The position numbers and the translations under genes were made by a program. Of a stretch of 64,000 nucleotides of DNA, positions 49,074 to 57,145 are shown one piece after another. The notes under the pieces were generated by a model. The model did not search any database and was not told the DNA's origin. It saw nothing but the letters and a program-made list of their open reading frames with translations. The stretch comes from Streptomyces asiaticus. Its GTDB lineage: Bacteria > Actinomycetota > Actinomycetes > Streptomycetales > Streptomycetaceae. Where the stretch lies: contig NZ_JAGSHX010000006.1 of assembly GCF_018138715.1 (NCBI RefSeq), forward strand, positions 1,240,001-1,304,000. The letters run 5' to 3'. Numbering within the stretch: the first letter of the stretch is position 1; each line of letters starts with the position of its first letter.

Positions 49074-49934
49074 TCAGCCCTTCAGCCCGGAAGTCGCCGC
49101 GCCCTCGACCAGATAGCGCTGGAAGGCCAGGAAGAACAGCAGCACCGGCAGCAGGGCGACCAACGACATGGCGACCATGCCTCCGTAGTCGGCCACGGAG
49201 TCCTGGTCGATGAAGAGCTTCAGGCCCAGCGAGACCGTGTACTTGTCCGGTTCGTTGAGGTAGAGCAGCGGCCCGATGAAGTCGTTCCAGGACCAGATGA
49301 AGGTGAAGATCGCGCTGGTGATCAGGGCCGGGCGGCACAGCGGCAGCACGATGTTCCAGTAGATGCGCAGATGGCCACAGCCGTCCAGCCGGGCCGCCTC
49401 GTCCAGCTCCCGGGGCAGCCCGCGCATGAACTGCACCATCAGGAAGACGAAGAAGGCGTCCGCCGCCAGGTACTTGCCGAGCAGCAGCGGCACATATGTG
49501 TTGATCAGGTGCAGCTTCTGGAACAGGATGTACTGCGGAATGATCAGCACCTGGAACGGCAGCAGCAGGGTGGAGATCATGAGCGTGAACAGCGCGTTGC
49601 GCCCGGCGAAGCGGATCCTGGCGAAGGCGTAGGCCGCCAGCGAGCAGGAGAACAGCACGCCGACCACCGAACCGACCGCCAGCAGCAGCGAGTTGGTGAA
49701 GAAGGTCGAGATCGGCACGTCGGCGATGCCATCGCTGAGTCGGCGGTAGTTGTCGGTGATCGGATCGGTGGGCAGCAGCTGGAGGCTGCCGACGATCTGG
49801 TCACCGGGCTTGAACGAGCCGCCGATCACCCACACCACGGGGTAGAGGATCACCGCCAGCACGGCGAGCGCCCCCACATGCCAGATGACCGAGCGCACCC
49901 GCCGCCGCCCGACCGTAAGAGAAGCAGCACTCAC
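49074..49934 (-). CDS. Carbohydrate ABC transporter permease (MalG-like)
   Basis: 286 residues, six membrane spans, with the EAA loop ELDEAARLDGCGHLRIYWNI that contacts the ATPase and the CUT1 C-terminal QRYLVEGAATSGLKG. GTG at 49934 overlaps the stop of the upstream permease by 4 bp. No ATPase gene is present in the cluster; in Streptomyces the shared MsiK ATPase usually serves such CUT1 importers. Confidence 0.95.
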   Translation of the reverse strand: MSAASLTVGRRRVRSVIWHVGALAVLAVILYPVVWVIGGSFKPGDQIVGSLQLLPTDPITDNYRRLSDGIADVPISTFFTNSLLLAVGSVVGVLFSCSLAAYAFARIRFAGRNALFTLMISTLLLPFQVLIIPQYILFQKLHLINTYVPLLLGKYLAADAFFVFLMVQFMRGLPRELDEAARLDGCGHLRIYWNIVLPLCRPALITSAIFTFIWSWNDFIGPLLYLNEPDKYTVSLGLKLFIDQDSVADYGGMVAMSLVALLPVLLFFLAFQRYLVEGAATSGLKG

Positions 49935-50947
49935 CGGGCATCCTCCTCGTAGTGCACCCAGCCGCGCTGGGTCTTGAACAGCACGGCGGTCACCAGGCCG
50001 ATGCCGAGCATCAGCATCCAGGCCATCGCGGCGGCGTAGCCCATGCGCAGATTGCGGAAGCCCTGCTCGTAGAGGTACCAGCCGTAGACCAGCAGGGAGT
50101 CGCCCGGTCCGCCGGTGTTGGTGCCCGAGCCCGCGATCACCACCGCCGAGGTGAAGACCTGGAACGAGTGGATGAGCTCCAGAAGGAGGTTGAAGAAGAG
50201 CACCGGCGAGATCATCGGCAGGGTGATGGACCGGAACCGCCGCCAGCGGCCGGCGCCGTCCATCTCGGCGGCCTCGTACAGCTCGCCCGGCACCTGCTTC
50301 AGCCCGGCCAGGAAGATCACCATCGGCGCGCCGAACTGCCAGACGGTCAGGGTGATGAGGGTGGGCAGCGCCCAGTCCGGGTCGCCGATCCAGCCGCCGA
50401 CATCCCAACCGAAGAGGCTCATCGACTTGTCGACGACCGCGTCGTCGTTGAAGATCGCCCGCCAGACGACGCCGATGCTCACACTGGCGCCGATGAGCGA
50501 GGGGGCGTAGAACGCCGAACGGTAGAAGCCCTGGCCCTTACGGGGTTTGACCAGCAGCAGCGCCACGGCGAGCGCCACCGCCAGCTTCAGCGGGGTGCCG
50601 ATCAGTACGTACTTCAGCGTCACCTGGACCGAGGTCCACCAGCGGTCGTCCGCGAAGAGGTCCTGGAAGTTCTTGAACCCGATCCACTTGGGCGAGTCGA
50701 AGAGGTTGTAGTCGGTGAACGCCAGATAGAGCGAGACGAGCATCGGGCCGAGGGTGAGCAGCAGGATCCCGACGCACCAGGGCGTCAGGAAGAGATAGCC
50801 CGCGAGGGTCTCCCGGCGGCCCTGGCGCCGCCCCGCCGCCGGGGCGGGGCGGGTGCCCGGGGTGGCCTTCCCGGGGGTCGTCCCGCCGGGAGGCCGCACT
50901 CCGTCCGCCGCACGCGTCGTGGTCGGTGTCACGGAAGCTCTCCTCAC
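49931..50947 (-). CDS. Sugar ABC transporter permease (MalF-like)
   Basis: 338 residues with a Pro/Gly-rich cytoplasmic N-terminus, six spans (GYLFLTPWCVGILLLTLGPM; YVLIGTPLKLAVALAVALLL) and the EAA loop ELYEAAEMDGAGRWRRFRSI. GTG start overlaps the stop of the binding-protein gene by 4 bp. Forms the membrane pore with the MalG-like partner. Confidence 0.95.
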   Translation of the reverse strand: MRRASVTPTTTRAADGVRPPGGTTPGKATPGTRPAPAAGRRQGRRETLAGYLFLTPWCVGILLLTLGPMLVSLYLAFTDYNLFDSPKWIGFKNFQDLFADDRWWTSVQVTLKYVLIGTPLKLAVALAVALLLVKPRKGQGFYRSAFYAPSLIGASVSIGVVWRAIFNDDAVVDKSMSLFGWDVGGWIGDPDWALPTLITLTVWQFGAPMVIFLAGLKQVPGELYEAAEMDGAGRWRRFRSITLPMISPVLFFNLLLELIHSFQVFTSAVVIAGSGTNTGGPGDSLLVYGWYLYEQGFRNLRMGYAAAMAWMLMLGIGLVTAVLFKTQRGWVHYEEDAR

Positions 50948-52224
50948 GAGCCGAGCGCGGACTCGGCCTCGTTGAAGAACTGGTCGACCGCCTTGCCCAT
51001 CGAGGTCTGCCCCAGCGCGACCTGGGCGTAGATCCTCAGGAAGGCGGCCTCGGCGACATCGGCACCGGCCGGATGCGGGGTGATCGGCTCCAGCTTGGCG
51101 CTCACGCTCTTCTCATACGCGGCGATCTTGGCGTCGACGCCCTGCGGCTGGTAGGCGTCGTACTGGGCGGTGGTCGCCGGGATGCCGCGGTTGTAGCCCA
51201 TGATCTTGCCCACCTCGGGGTCATGGGTCATGAAGTCGATGAACTGGGCGACTTCCTTGGGGTGCTGGGTGCGGGCGGAGCCGCTGAGCATCAGCGAGGA
51301 GAGGTACTGGCCGGTGCGCTTGCCGTCCGTGGTCGGGATGGGCCCGAGGTCGAGGGTGGTCTTGGTCTCGGCGGCGAAGCGGACCAGGAAGTTGTCCCAG
51401 GTGAACTCGGAGGCCGACAGATCGGCGCTGATCGACGCCTTGGGCTTGGCCTGCTCGGACTTCTTGCCCGGCACCAGCTCATCGGCCTTGGCATGCTGCT
51501 GCCAGCGGCCCCACCACTCGGCGAGGTCGTCCTTGGTGAAGCCGAGCTTGTCGTCCTTGGTGAAGAACGCCTTGCCGTTCTGCCGCAGATACAGGTCGTA
51601 GAGGTACATCACATTGGCGTTGTCGCTGGCGCCGTAGCGGGTGCCGTCGCTCTTGCGCACCTTCTTGGCGGCCGCGAAGAAGTCGTCCCAGGTCCATCCG
51701 TCCTTGACGGTCACCCCGGCCTTCCGATACGAGTCCGGGTTGTAGAAGAAGGCGAAGGTATTGGCGCCGACCGGCACTCCGAGGAGCTTGCCGTCGATAT
51801 CCCCGGCCTTCTCCAGTCCGTCACGGAATCCCTTCAGACTGAGATTTCCGGCGTCGGCCTGACCGTTCAGATCCAGCAGGAGGTTCTTGTCGCCGTATTT
51901 GCGCAGGAAGGCGTAGGAGTTCTGGAAGACGTCCGGGGCGTTTCCGCCCGCGGCCTGGGTATTGAACTTGCTCCAGAAGTCGGTGTATTCGGAGAAGTCC
52001 GTCTTGACCTTGATGTTCGGATGTTCCTTCTCGAACAGCTTGACCGTCTTCTGGATCAGCTCCGCGCGGTCCTTGGCGCCCCACCACGAGTAGCGGATGG
52101 TCACCTTGCCGTCCCCGGAACCGCTTCCCCCGCCGCAGCCGGTGGCCAGCAGCCCCAGCGCGGCCACCGCGGCCGCGGCCGCCCGGACCCCTCTCGCCCT
52201 CGCCGTCCATCGCCCAGCACCCAT
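50944..52224 (-). CDS. Extracellular solute-binding lipoprotein (CUT1 family)
   Basis: 426 residues. Basic n-region, hydrophobic core and lipobox LLATGC-GGG, so it is predicted a diacylated lipoprotein. The mature fold begins VTIRYSWWGAKDRAELIQKT, with aromatic residues typical of carbohydrate binding. First gene of the importer operon; a run of LacI-type palindromes lies just upstream. Ligand inferred as a rhamnogalacturonan or similar plant oligosaccharide from context only. Confidence 0.94.
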   Translation of the reverse strand: MGAGRWTARARGVRAAAAAVAALGLLATGCGGGSGSGDGKVTIRYSWWGAKDRAELIQKTVKLFEKEHPNIKVKTDFSEYTDFWSKFNTQAAGGNAPDVFQNSYAFLRKYGDKNLLLDLNGQADAGNLSLKGFRDGLEKAGDIDGKLLGVPVGANTFAFFYNPDSYRKAGVTVKDGWTWDDFFAAAKKVRKSDGTRYGASDNANVMYLYDLYLRQNGKAFFTKDDKLGFTKDDLAEWWGRWQQHAKADELVPGKKSEQAKPKASISADLSASEFTWDNFLVRFAAETKTTLDLGPIPTTDGKRTGQYLSSLMLSGSARTQHPKEVAQFIDFMTHDPEVGKIMGYNRGIPATTAQYDAYQPQGVDAKIAAYEKSVSAKLEPITPHPAGADVAEAAFLRIYAQVALGQTSMGKAVDQFFNEAESALGS

Positions 52225-52266
52225 GACACGCCCCTCCCGGGCAGGTCGTCAGACTGCCCCCGCTAG

Positions 52267-52294
52267 CTTGAAACGTTTTAGGCAAGCGCTTGCC
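52267..52294. promoter_or_regulatory. LacI-type operator pair upstream of the ABC operon
   Basis: CTTGAAACGTTTTAG (52267-52281) resembles TGAAACGTTTCA-type LacI sites, and directly beside it GGCAAGCGCTTGCC (52281-52294) is a perfect 14-bp palindrome with the LacI-family central CG. They lie 43-70 bp upstream of the binding-protein start. Confidence 0.7.
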
Positions 52295-52354
52295 GGGACA
52301 AGTTAGGGACCAATGAGGCGTACGTCAACGGTTCGGACAGAATCACCCGGGATC

Positions 52355-52383
52355 GAAGTGAAGCGCTTCGACGAAAGCGCTTG
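52355..52383. promoter_or_regulatory. Second LacI-type palindrome cluster
   Basis: GAAGCGCTTC (52360-52369, within CGAAGTGAAGCGCTTCG) and GAAAGCGCTTG (52373-52383) give two further A-rich GCGC-centred palindromes about 65 bp upstream of the first pair. No LacI-family gene lies in the window. Confidence 0.55.
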
Positions 52384-52456
52384 GGGGACCGCGCCGGCCA
52401 TCCGGCACCGGATGCCTTCGGGCACGCGCCCCGACGCCTTCGGACATGCGACAACG

Positions 52457-52494
52457 CCGAGGGCCCGGAAGGCAGATGCCTTCCGGGCCCTCGG
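52457..52494 (-). terminator. Terminator of the second tRNA-Val(CAC) gene
   Basis: A perfect 17-bp stem (52457-52473 with 52478-52494) and AGAT loop begins 8 bp past the tRNA 3' end, the same layout as at 44815-44858. Confidence 0.85.
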
Positions 52495-52501
52495 TCCAGG
52501 G

Positions 52502-52573
52502 TGGGCGATACTGGGTTCGAACCAGTGACCTCTTCGGTGTGAACGAAGCGCTCTCCCACTGAGCTAATCGCCC
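52502..52573 (-). tRNA. tRNA-Val (anticodon CAC), second copy
   Basis: 72 nt, identical in all arms to the copy at 44858-44929 (anticodon loop TTCACAC). CCA not encoded. Upstream on the minus strand TAATGT around 52586-52591 could be a -10, but the -35 is weak. Confidence 0.97.
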
Positions 52574-52639
52574 TGGCGCACGCACAACATTAGCGCATGC
52601 CGGACCGTGCTCATGACCAGTCCTACGACACCGGACCGC

Positions 52640-53095
52640 TCACTGCTCGATCTTCCACGGCATCACGACGCCGAACTTCCACACATAGACCGAGACCGCC
52701 ACGGCGCAGATCACCACCGCGATCGTGGTCAGTATGAGATTGCGCCTGCGCACCTTCGGGTCGAGGGCACGGTGCGCCGCCTCGGTGACCTTGCGCTTGG
52801 TCCAGGCCAGCACCAGCTGGGCCCAGACGAACTCGGTCGCCCAGATCGCCATTCCGGCGAAGATCACCAGCCACCCCGGACCGGGCAGGGGCAGCAGGAT
52901 GACACCCAGGGCCACAACCCCGAGGCCGACGATGAACACGCCGACCTGCCAGCTCAGGTGCAGCGGGCGCGACCGCTTGATGAACTGCGGCGCGCGGGAG
53001 CCCCATACCGGCTCCTTCTTCGGCGCATCGCCCCCCGTCGCGACCTGGGACCGTGCTTCGTCGGCCCCGCGTCGCCCGTCACTCTCCGCATTCAT
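52640..53095 (-). CDS. TIGR02611/PGPGW-family membrane protein
   Basis: 151 residues. Hydrophilic start, a PGPGW motif in VILLPLPGPGWLVIFAGMAI between two membrane segments, and a third span near the C-terminus (LILTTIAVVICAVAVSVYVW). Matches the actinobacterial TIGR02611 family of unknown function. ATG at 53095 (MNAESDGRRGADEARS). It is divergent from ssgB, as I recall in S. coelicolor too. Confidence 0.88.
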   Translation of the reverse strand: MNAESDGRRGADEARSQVATGGDAPKKEPVWGSRAPQFIKRSRPLHLSWQVGVFIVGLGVVALGVILLPLPGPGWLVIFAGMAIWATEFVWAQLVLAWTKRKVTEAAHRALDPKVRRRNLILTTIAVVICAVAVSVYVWKFGVVMPWKIEQ

Positions 53096-53285
53096 GTGAC
53101 CCAACTTACCTGATCGTTTGAAGTCACCGGAACGGCGGTAGTGGCCGGCCTCGAGCTGGGCCGCATGAGCTACCAGAAGAGCCGCAAAACGGTCAGAGGG
53201 GTTTACAACGGCACCGTAGGTGGCATGTCGATTTCGCCGACGTGCGAATCCCCGAGCGCACACTGAGCGAAAGGCCCTGGCGCTT

Positions 53286-53699
53286 ATGAACACCACGGTC
53301 AGCTGCGAGCTGCACCTGCGCCTCGTTGTGTCGAGCGAATCCTCACTGCCTGTACCCGCGGGCCTGCGGTATGACACGGCCGACCCTTACGCCGTGCACG
53401 CCACCTTCCACACCGGAGCCGAAGAGACGGTCGAATGGGTGTTTGCCCGCGATCTTCTCGCCGAGGGTCTGCACCGGCCCACCGGCACCGGCGACGTCCG
53501 GGTGTGGCCGTCCCGCAGCCACGGCCAGGGAGTCGTCTGCATCGCCCTGAGCTCCCCGGAGGGGGAGGCACTGCTCGAAGCCCCGGCGCGGGCCCTGGAG
53601 TCGTTCCTGAAGCGAACCGACGCCGCGGTGCCACCCGGTACCGAACACCGCCATTTCGACCTCGACACAGAGCTCTCCCACATCCTGGCGGAGAGCTGA
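53286..53699 (+). CDS. ssgB: SsgB, SsgA-like sporulation cell-division activator
   Basis: 137 residues, essentially the S. coelicolor SsgB sequence as I remember it (start MNTTVSCELHLRLVV, then AEETVEWVFARDLLAEGL and GDVRVWPSRSHGQGVVCIAL). SsgB recruits FtsZ to future septum sites in sporogenic hyphae together with SsgA, so the organism is a sporulating streptomycete. ATG at 53286. Its transcription depends on sigma-BldN in S. coelicolor according to the literature; I could not confidently mark that promoter in the 190 bp upstream. The stop is in a small duplication and a strong hairpin follows. Confidence 0.97.
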   Translation: MNTTVSCELHLRLVVSSESSLPVPAGLRYDTADPYAVHATFHTGAEETVEWVFARDLLAEGLHRPTGTGDVRVWPSRSHGQGVVCIALSSPEGEALLEAPARALESFLKRTDAAVPPGTEHRHFDLDTELSHILAES

Positions 53700-53717
53700 G
53701 ACCCGGCGAGAGCTGAG
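53691..53717. repeat. Short duplication spanning the ssgB stop codon
   Basis: GAGAGCTGAG at 53691-53700 (TGA stop at 53697-53699) recurs exactly at 53708-53717, period 17. Confidence 0.6.
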
Positions 53718-53818
53718 CGCTCGGCCGTCCGACTCGGGGAGACGGCGCGAGCCGGGGCGCGACCGCATCACGTACCGACGATCCCGACCATGGCAATCCC
53801 GACAACGGCAGAGGCAGG

Positions 53819-53864
53819 CGACGGTGCCGTCGCCGCGGCAGCACCCGCGGTGACGGCACCGTCG
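53819..53864 (+). terminator. Long hairpin between ssgB and the CGNR gene
   Basis: Twenty-base arms (53819-53838 and 53845-53864) pair with a single mismatch around a CAGCAC loop, a likely ssgB terminator. The rest of 53700-53997 has no gene; CGTCGTATGACC occurs twice (53861 and 53881 regions). Confidence 0.75.
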
Positions 53865-53997
53865 TATGACCGTCCGGCAGCGTCGTATGACCACCCTGGG
53901 CCGCCTGAGACACGTCCGGGGCCCGGCAGGACTAGAGTCGGGCAGATCGAGGGCAGCCCAGGGGCAGCCGCCGACCCAGCCGGCCAGGGAGCCAATC

Positions 53998-54567
53998 GTG
54001 CTGATCAACCACGACACCCGGTGCGCGCTCGACGCCGTCGTCGATCTGGTGAACACCGCGCCCGAGGGCGCGGACCAGGACGACCTCGCCGATGTCGCCG
54101 CACTGCGCCGGTTCGTCGAGCGCAATGCCATCAGCGACATCGGCACGCTCGGGGAGCGTGACCTCACCGCGGTACGGGCCGTACGGACCCGGTTCGCCGA
54201 GGTCTTCGCGGCGGCCGGGAACGAGGCCGCCGCCCGCCGCACCGCCGAACTGCTCAACGCGATGATCGCCGCGGCCGGCACGACGCCCCGGCTCACCGAC
54301 CACGACGGCTACGACTGGCATGTGCACTACTTCGCGCCCGGTGCCTCGCTGGCCGACCACCTGGCCGCCGACGGCGGGATGGCGCTGGCGTTCCTCGTGG
54401 TGGGGGGCGAGCGGGAGCGGCTGCGCCGCTGTGAGGCCCCGGACTGCCGCCACGCCTTCGTGGATCTGTCCCGCAACCGCTCCCGGCGCTACTGCGACAG
54501 CCGCACCTGTGGCAACCGGCTGCATGTCGCCGCGTACCGCGCCCGGCGTCGCGAGGCCGCGAGCTGA
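53998..54567 (+). CDS. CGNR zinc-finger (ABATE domain) regulator
   Basis: 189 residues. N-terminal ABATE stress-related domain (CALDAVVDLVNTAPEGADQ; LRRFVERN) and C-terminal CGNR zinc finger: CEAPDCRHAFVDLSRNRSRR then YCDSRTCGNRLHVAAYRAR, with four Cys/His ligands. Predicted DNA-binding transcription factor of unknown target. GTG at 53998 with AGGGAG nine bases upstream. Confidence 0.92.
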   Translation: MLINHDTRCALDAVVDLVNTAPEGADQDDLADVAALRRFVERNAISDIGTLGERDLTAVRAVRTRFAEVFAAAGNEAAARRTAELLNAMIAAAGTTPRLTDHDGYDWHVHYFAPGASLADHLAADGGMALAFLVVGGERERLRRCEAPDCRHAFVDLSRNRSRRYCDSRTCGNRLHVAAYRARRREAAS

Positions 54568-54604
54568 CCATCCGGGTACGGGGTCGGAGGCCGGGCGGTA
54601 CGTC

Positions 54605-54685
54605 TCACCATCGGTGACCGGACGGGGTGCCGTCTCACACCGATGAGCGGGTCACCATCGGTGACCGTACGGGGCGCCGTCTCAC
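54605..54685. repeat. Direct repeats with TCACC-ATC-GGTGA boxes spanning a stop codon
   Basis: A 34-bp unit at 54605-54638 recurs at 54652-54685 with two mismatches (period 47). Each holds the palindrome TCACCATCGGTGA. The second contains the stop (54682-54684) of the 57-aa minus-strand gene. Confidence 0.75.
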
Positions 54686-54855
54686 CACCGGTGGAGGTCG
54701 TGGACGGCGGTGACGAAGAGCAGAGTGCCGATGAATGCCAGGAACAGCATCAGCGGCGGCTGCGAAAGGGCGAAGAGACAGCCACGGGTCTCGTCGCTCG
54801 GCGGAACAGGGGGTCCTTCGAGGGGGGATTGCTCCCCGGGCGGTGATTGCAACAT
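54682..54855 (-). CDS. Candidate 57-aa single-span membrane protein
   Basis: Found by translating the gap between the CGNR gene and the next minus-strand gene. It starts MLQSPPGEQSPLEGPPVPPS, continues DETRGCLFALSQPP, then one span LMLFLAFIGTLLFVTAVHDL and ends HRW. Codons in the membrane half are almost all G/C at position three, as in real genes here, whereas the Pro-rich first third is mixed. Weak ribosome-binding site (GCGAG). It follows the 153-aa membrane gene by 68 bp on the same strand. Function unknown; could be a spurious frame. Confidence 0.55.
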   Translation of the reverse strand: MLQSPPGEQSPLEGPPVPPSDETRGCLFALSQPPLMLFLAFIGTLLFVTAVHDLHRW

Positions 54856-54923
54856 CTCGCGGAGATCATGACCCAGCCATGAGCCCGCCTGCGACCGGTG
54901 ATCGTTTTTTGATCGGTCGCTTG

Positions 54924-55385
54924 TCAGATCCCGTGCTTTTTGAGTATGGCCTCGACGTCGGAGAAGTCATCTGTGCCAGAGCTCGTTCCACCCTTGGTCT
55001 TCGGCTTCCCCGACGCCTTGACCCCGGTGGCCCCCCGGCCGGGCCCCAGGGCGGGCTCCGAGGCCCCCGCGGACACCCCGCCGGCACGTTCGGCCGCGGC
55101 CGCCGCGCGGCGCTCCTTACGGGTGCCGCCGGAGCGGTGCTCGACCGCCCTCGTGATCATGAACAGCCCCCAGGAGAGGCCCAGCAGGCCGAAGCCCAGC
55201 CAGATGCTCGGCTTGAAGACCAGGTCGGTCAGCCAGTCCAGGATGCCGGTCATGGCCAGGCCCAGCGGGATCAGGGCGTAGGCGGCGATCCGCGTCGCCG
55301 CCAGGAACCGCTTGCGGTAGGCGGTCAGCCCGGCGATGCCGAGACCGGCCGCGGACAGCGCGGCGCAGATGGTGTCGGTCAGCAT
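54924..55385 (-). CDS. Uncharacterised small membrane protein (153 aa)
   Basis: Starts MLTDTICAALSAAGLGIAGL at 55385 with an excellent GGAGGAA site. Two to three hydrophobic segments (ATRIAAYALIPLGLAMTGIL; SIWLGFGLLGLSWGLFMITR), then a basic/Ala tail (KERRAAAAAERAGG) and a C-terminal motif DDFSDVEAILKKHGI. The short terminal 'DVEaILkkhGI' helix is conserved in streptomycete homologues to my recollection. No function known. Confidence 0.75.
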   Translation of the reverse strand: MLTDTICAALSAAGLGIAGLTAYRKRFLAATRIAAYALIPLGLAMTGILDWLTDLVFKPSIWLGFGLLGLSWGLFMITRAVEHRSGGTRKERRAAAAAERAGGVSAGASEPALGPGRGATGVKASGKPKTKGGTSSGTDDFSDVEAILKKHGI

Positions 55386-55518
55386 CGTTCCTCCCACGGA
55401 CTGGGCTTCCGGTACGTCCATCGTGCACCCCGTAAGGTGGCCGGGGCCATGGCCCGAGCCCGGGATCAGGGACATCTCCGGGTACGGATCAGGGTCCGGG
55501 GGCTGGAAGACTGGCCCC

Positions 55519-56034
55519 ATGAGCCACACCGACCCCGCTCCCCGCCCCGTACTCGACGTCTGGTGCGAACTACAGTGCCCCGACTGCCGCACCGCCCTGG
55601 GCGATCTGCGCGCGCTGCGCGACCGCTTCCAGGACGCGCTGGACATCCGGCTGCGCCACTTCCCGCTGGAGCGCCACCAGCACGCCCACGCGGCTGCTCA
55701 GGCGGCCGAGGAGGCCATCGCCCAGGGGCGGGGCTGGCCGTTCGTCGAGGCCGTCCTGGAGCGCACCGAGGAGCTCGGGACCCGCGGTGAGCCGGTGCTG
55801 GTGGAGGTGGCCCGGGAACTGGGGCTGGACGCCGAGGAGATGGACACCGCGCTGGTCGACGGCCGGCACATCCTGATCGTGGACGCGGACCAGGCCGAGG
55901 GCAAGGCGATCGGGGTCACCGGTACGCCCACGTATGTGATCGGCGGCGAGCGGCTCGACGGCGGCAAGAGCCAGGAGGGGCTGCGGGAGCGCGTCGAGGA
56001 GATCGCCGCCCGGCTCGTCGCCGAGCGGTCCTGA
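55519..56034 (+). CDS. DsbA-family thioredoxin-like oxidoreductase
   Basis: 171 residues, no signal peptide, so cytoplasmic. The CxxC is CPDC in CELQCPDCRTALGD, the cis-proline loop is GVTGTPTYVIGGERLDGG and the helical insert AHAAAQAAEEAIAQGRGWPF is typical of DsbA/FrnE-like proteins. Probably a thiol-disulfide exchange protein. The stop lies in an exact 8-bp tandem duplication (CCTGAAGC at 56030-56037 and 56038-56045). Confidence 0.9.
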   Translation: MSHTDPAPRPVLDVWCELQCPDCRTALGDLRALRDRFQDALDIRLRHFPLERHQHAHAAAQAAEEAIAQGRGWPFVEAVLERTEELGTRGEPVLVEVARELGLDAEEMDTALVDGRHILIVDADQAEGKAIGVTGTPTYVIGGERLDGGKSQEGLRERVEEIAARLVAERS

Positions 56035-56123
56035 AGCCCTGAAGCCCCGAATGTCCTGGAGGCCCCGAATGCCCCGAAGGCCCTGGAGGTTCTGAAAACT
56101 CTGGAAGCCCTCGGAACGGGCCC

Positions 56124-56969
56124 TTACAGCAGCGGCTTGTAGAGCTGGTACTCGATCGACTCGTAGCCCAGCGACTCGTACAGCCGCAGCGCAGGGATGT
56201 TGTCGCCGAAGACGTGCAGGCCCAGGCTGTGCGCCCCGTGCGCCAGGCTCGCGCGCTCGGCGGCCAGCATCAGGGTGCGGCCGTGTCCGTGGCCGCGGTG
56301 CTCCTCGGTGACCTCGACGGCGTAGACGTACGCCTCCCCGCTCTCGGCGGTGTCGGGCTCCCCCTCGCGCAGCGCGATCCAGATGGTGCCCACGTCCGTG
56401 CCGCCGTGGGCGAGGACGCGCAGCAGGGCCGCGGGGGTGTCCGGGCCCTGCGGCAGCAGCCTCGCGTAGTCGGTGTCCGCCTTGGTCTCGGCCTGCTGCC
56501 GGGTGAGTCCGCGCGCCAGCAGATCGGTTACGTAGCCGGCCCGCTCGTGGTCGTGCCACGCCGGGTATTCGGCCTCCGTGAGGGGGCGTATCGCGCTGCC
56601 CTCGGGCAGCTCGGGCGGGTCCGTGAGGCGCTTGAGCATGTTGCGGCCGCGCTCGCGATAGCCGAGCGCGGCCGTGAGCCCGAGGGCGGTCGTGGCCGAC
56701 GCCGGGACGCTCACCATCAGCTGGGTGCAGCCCCAGCCGCGCAGCACCTCCTCGGCGGCGAGGGCGGCGACCGTGCCGCGGCCCCGGTGCCGCTCGGCCT
56801 CGTCGATGTGGAGCCGCTCGATACGCCCGGCCGCCGGGCCCAGGCGGGCGTCGGTGGCGAGGCGTACGGTGCCGACGGGGCGGCCGTTGACGCACACCTC
56901 GTACGCGCGGGCACGTCCGCCGCCGTCGGTGTGCCGTTCGGGCGCGGTGGGCCGCAGAGTGGTGGTCAC
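56124..56969 (-). CDS. Tandem-GNAT acetyltransferase
   Basis: 281 residues with two GNAT folds. The first has ERHRGRGTVAALAAEEVLRG (motif A Q/RxxGxG/A), the second EEHRGHGHGRTLMLAAERAS and LGLHVFGDNIPALRLYESLG (motif B). Substrate unknown; two-domain GNATs include mycothiol synthase-like proteins, but I see no specific MshD hallmark. 56035-56123 is filled by degenerate GAAGCCC/GGAGGCCCCGAATG repeats. Confidence 0.88.
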   Translation of the reverse strand: MTTTLRPTAPERHTDGGGRARAYEVCVNGRPVGTVRLATDARLGPAAGRIERLHIDEAERHRGRGTVAALAAEEVLRGWGCTQLMVSVPASATTALGLTAALGYRERGRNMLKRLTDPPELPEGSAIRPLTEAEYPAWHDHERAGYVTDLLARGLTRQQAETKADTDYARLLPQGPDTPAALLRVLAHGGTDVGTIWIALREGEPDTAESGEAYVYAVEVTEEHRGHGHGRTLMLAAERASLAHGAHSLGLHVFGDNIPALRLYESLGYESIEYQLYKPLL

Positions 56970-57078
56970 GAAGGTGTTCTACCGGCCCGCCGGGCGATCG
57001 TCACCCGTTTTCCGGCACGGATCCGCCGCGACCGGCCGGTGAGGCCCCCGGCTTGCCCGCCCAAGGAGTGATGTCCCC

Positions 57079-57145
57079 GCCGCCCGCTCAGGGGTCGATG
57101 TCGGCGGCCGCCCGCTCAGGGGTCGATGTCGGCGGCCGCCCGCTC
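57079..57145. repeat. Tandem 28-bp repeat spanning the pabC stop codon
   Basis: Two identical 28-bp units (57079-57106 and 57107-57134) plus an 11-bp third partial unit. The second contains the stop of pabC (57116-57118); the first lies downstream of the gene. Confidence 0.9.

Noticed and set aside
51900..52300. Missing ABC ATPase as evidence of a broken transporter
   Set aside because: Streptomyces CUT1 importers commonly share one ATPase (MsiK) encoded elsewhere, and all three local components are intact.
54605..54685. CRISPR-like direct repeats
   Set aside because: Only two 34-bp copies with a single 13-bp interval and no cas genes anywhere in the window.
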